From: Saccoglossus kowalevskii
Lineage: Eukaryota; Hemichordata; Enteropneusta; Harrimaniidae
Length of the DNA: 33,759 nucleotides
Assembly (NCBI RefSeq): GCF_000003605.2
Contig: NW_003148785.1
Span: 63,530-97,288, forward strand
Direction of reading: 5' to 3'
The translations under genes were made by a program, and so were the position numbers. Positions 30,612 through 33,759 of the stretch are shown one piece after another; position 1 is the first letter of the stretch, and every line of letters begins with the position of its first letter. The notes beneath the pieces are model-generated. The model worked only from the letters and a program-made list of their open reading frames with translations. It was not told the DNA's origin and did no database searches.

Positions 30612-30935
30612 TGTATGCACGAAGACAGTACAGCTAGAGTATCGACGGCGAATTGTTTGAGTGCATATTTTGCGGATCGTCGTAATAACCTCATTATTAT
30701 ACATCTGTGTCTTCCACGATATATCATGGGAGCGCCGAATTCCAAAACAGAATCAGCGAACTTCTTTGTGTGGAGTCCGGTCAAACTCTCGTGGGAGCCA
30801 TGTTTGTTTTTATTATTAGAGGACGCTTACGCGCGTAATTACTCCATATTTGGAATTCGCATTTCCTAATATGGTAGGATCAAATTACCTCGTAAAATAC
30901 CGGAAAATTACGGCACGCTGTAACTTATGACGTTA
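30612..30935. repeat. Dispersed repeat R1, long copy 2
   Basis: Partner of 24852-25172 in the same orientation. It keeps a 'cgtcgtaataacctcattattatac' stretch that differs in the first copy. It ends about 255 bp before the first recognisable codons of a LINE remnant, while the short copy at 3325 abuts another LINE remnant. Confidence 0.85.
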
Positions 30936-31189
30936 CGATGACATATGTGTAATAATACTCATTATATCCAGTCTGTAATCGACCTACTGGAATAATCAGA
31001 ACATCAGCCGCAATGACAGATAACATTTTTAAAAACAATATGAATAAAATTAATAACAAAAAACAAATCTAAACACACTTGAAAAACTTTGAACAATATT
31101 TCCAATTGAAATTCAAAGAAACGGCTTTGTAGATCATTCATTCATTCAATGAAAAAACGAAATACAGGACCGTGTGATGTATCTTTATG

Positions 31190-32544
31190 TATGGCTTTAA
31201 TGACTACTTCGTTAGTATAGGGAAATATTTGGCAAACCCTATTATCAGTCATGACACTAAATTATATCTAAGATATCTAAAGTACAAAAGGACAGCACCG
31301 AAATTTGATATTCTTTACTCTTGTAAGTGCGAACGAAATTGCAATAATTGATAGTGTACGATGAAATAGGGGATTGTGTTATTAAAAAAATGGGTTATCC
31401 CCACATATAAAAAAGATAATGATAATATTTTCTCAAATTATTGTGTCATTCTTTGAACGATAGAAGTATCAAATTTAATAAGTATTAAATAAAAGAATAT
31501 TTCATACAAACGTCAATTTGTTTTCAACCGAATCATTCCCCAACTAGCTGTGATTGTTTTGATAAATGAAGTATCGTAAGCTGTGTATGAAACTATGACT
31601 TGTCAAACGCCTCCGACACCCACATTAAATTATGATATCTCATCAAGAAAATTAATGCATTATGAGATTGGACGGGCTGTGAATGAATGGTTAATTAAAT
31701 ATCTTATCAATACGGTTTTTATGACTCTGTGAACACTTCATCCAAACATATTATATATGGCGTCCCATATATTATTTATATACACTATGCATCTGATAAA
31801 CTAAACATCATAATTTATGCTGATGATACTAATTTAGTTTATTATTACAAAATCATTAACAAATTAGAAAGCATTGGAAATTAGGAAATATCTCATATTA
31901 ACAAAGTTTCTGTAAATGTAAAAATGTTTTGAACATAACACTGGATTCTGTCTCATTGCATAAACGCGATGTTAAACATAATATTAAGTTGTTCTAGAAA
32001 TATTTTTAACAAAGTTACACACGTGATAACTGATCAAACATTATTTTGCTTATAGTTTTATCACATTTAAATTATCGAATTTTTGCCTTGAGTAGTGCTT
32101 GTTCAGAAACAAAACTATGCGTTTTATTACCAGACCCATACCACATAAAAGTATTGAAAATGCATGATATGTACAAGCATGTAGTATATTTATGTATAAA
32201 TATGCAAGCAATCTTCCCCCTGCCGTATTTAATTGTATATTGACAAAACACTCTCATTGTCATGGACATAATACTATGATAAACTAAATTAAAACTACAG
32301 AAACAGAACAGTTATATATCCCGAAAAAGTATACTATTTTCTGGTCCAAAACTATTGATTGAAATCAGTTAATCAATCAAGATCAAGTGCCTTTTCGAAA
32401 ATATCATTTTGTACCAAAAATATTCGTCAAAATTAACGATATAATCACGAAATTAACAAGTCTAAGATGGTCTAACCATAGTACATACACACCAAATATA
32501 AACGCATTCAGACTTGCGGTTTTCAAGAAGAAGTTGAGAAAGTA
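31190..32544 (+). pseudogene. Decayed non-LTR retrotransposon, RT to C-terminus
   Basis: LINE polyprotein remnant in all three plus frames. Order: FNDYFVSIGKYLANPIISHD (31197-31255, linker before RT); WVIPTYKKDNDNIFSNY (31391-31440, fingers); KLNAL and YGFYDSVNTSSKHIIYGVPY (31649-31770, palm); then the intact catalytic box YADDT at 31816-31830; IFNKVTHVIT (32006); LNYRIFALS (32070); and KVLKMHDMYKHVVYLCINMQ. It ends with PNINAFRLAVFKKKLRK and TAA at 32542-32544, the usual end of such ORFs. Frameshifts and stops are numerous. A different lineage from the remnant at 2063-3330, judging from the fingers and the C-terminal part. Upstream traces may reach 31010. Confidence 0.78.
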
Positions 32545-33759
32545 AAATCCAGGAGTATGATTAGCCCCGCTCAACAATGTCTTATTTAATCAGATTGAGA
32601 GTCACCACTTTTTACAGAGTTATCGGTTATCTTAATGAAGTGTATACATTCTGTACCACGTCTGTTTTCTGCTAGATCTGACAATATGATCCGCACACTC
32701 GATTACTGAATTTGCATTTTTGGCGTGGATTTCAAAGATATACATGATCAGCCGTGAATGAAATTTGATGTTGGCATTTTTATGTTCTCAGGATTTTCTG
32801 TTGTGAAAACGGGGGTTAGTTAGCGAGTATTTTTGAGTCTCCTGGGTATTGCTGCCAGGTCTCTGTAAAACAAATACTGTGAGATGGTTTATGTACACGT
32901 ACTATTGTGGTGTCTTTTTCAAACGACACGGTAGGTTGGAATCCAAGGTGCAATCATGTAGAGACAAGGTTTGCAAGATCTTGGCAATACATCCTTCAAT
33001 AAGTATACGTCCCAGACTATGTGTATATTACAATTGAGCAGAGATACATAAATGTTGTGTATTGTCATTGTATTTTGCGTACAGCACCAAAGAAACATAA
33101 ATAATCTACTAGGAAATTGCGGCAGCCTTACTATCCACTATTGGGTATGTAACTGGGAAGCGAATGTATAACGTATGCATCGATTGATATATATATATAT
33201 ATATCTATTGAATTTTTTTTAAAGATTCCTCTCATTAGTAAATAGCGCCCTCACTCAACAATATTTAGAATGAGTGGTTGGTCAAAAGTTTGATGAGTCA
33301 GGTGCATCTAGATGCAAATGAGTATAGGAACCATTAATGCTGTAGGGTGTACTGGGAGGGGTGGAGGATTTCATGTTTGTAATGACTGGTTGTAATGCGC
33401 TATCTCGTTGTTTTCAGGATGCAGCCTTATATTTGTTGCTTTCTTGGTTGTTCAATTATGGCTAAAATTTGTGTGGTGGGTGGAAGTTGTGTTTATTGTT
33501 TGTTGAGTCATTGTTTAGACACCCTGCAGCTTGAAATGGTATGGTCCAAATCCAAATTCGATATGGTGGTGTTGAATATTTGTGCGATATGGCGGTGTCG
33601 TCTAAAAACATGGCATCAAAATGATTTCTGTTTATTTATTTACTGTTGTAGATCCTGAGAACTAGCTATTGAATATGAAGTCGGGAATAAATGATATTCT
33701 GAACAAGCTTTATTAATTATTGCTGGCAATATTCCAGTATGAATTGGGAGCAAACTGTG
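32545..33759. other. No gene recognised; short (TA)n at 33187-33206
   Basis: An AT dinucleotide run lies near 33187-33206. Reading frames at 32849-33037 and 33395-33658 have Cys/Val-rich or mixed composition without domain resemblance. The right edge is cut by the window. Confidence 0.4.

Noticed and set aside
33395-33658. 87-residue Cys-rich frame at the right edge
   Set aside because: No signal peptide with a sensible cysteine spacing and no relative that I recognise.

Overview
The window is AT-rich, repeat-dense nuclear DNA of an animal, most likely a marine invertebrate. The evidence is a spliced GPCR exon, several decayed non-LTR retrotransposons, a decayed Ty3/Gypsy element and a decayed Polinton/Maverick. 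I cannot fix the phylum; a lophotrochozoan or an invertebrate deuterostome would both fit. The only host coding sequence I can support is one 3' exon of a rhodopsin-class neuropeptide receptor at 9127-9769, closest by motif to prokineticin receptors.

Layout. 1-500 is the end of a dispersed element with diverged ~160-bp repeats and a GGACGCAC microsatellite. 1530-3330 holds LINE remnants, including an endonuclease/reverse-transcriptase chimera. 3388-3610 has a simple repeat and then a promoter-like block with two three-unit heat-shock elements and a TATA box. 3880-5285 looks like one non-autonomous element carrying a 129-bp tandem array, most copies of which contain the palindrome TGACCATATATGGTCA. 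6290-7862 (minus strand) is a broken Gypsy pol, cut by a 215-bp inverted-repeat element with a TTATC target duplication.

The main object is a complete-ended Polinton/Maverick at 10001-24624 (14,624 bp). It has ~420-bp terminal inverted repeats and the same 6-bp target duplication, ACATTC, on both sides. It sits 231 bp after the receptor stop codon. Minus-strand remnants run from polB (10.4-12.9 kb) through small genes, the packaging ATPase, the major capsid protein, two structural-type genes and the integrase to a further virion-type gene at 21.2 kb. Two plus-strand remnants lie at 23.2-24.2 kb. Every gene is broken by frameshifts, stops or deletions, and unrelated repeats appear nested in it, so it is a fossil.

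Right of the Polinton (24631-33759) there is an AATAAA that may be the displaced poly(A) signal of the receptor gene. There are also two longer copies of a dispersed repeat whose third copy lies at 3.3 kb, an L1/Tx1-like RT fragment (minus strand, ~27 kb), a repeat shared with 22.7-23.0 kb, and a decayed LINE ending at 32544 with its YADDT motif intact. I saw no tRNA, rRNA or CRISPR array. I found no functional system beyond the receptor; the interest lies in the nested mobile elements.
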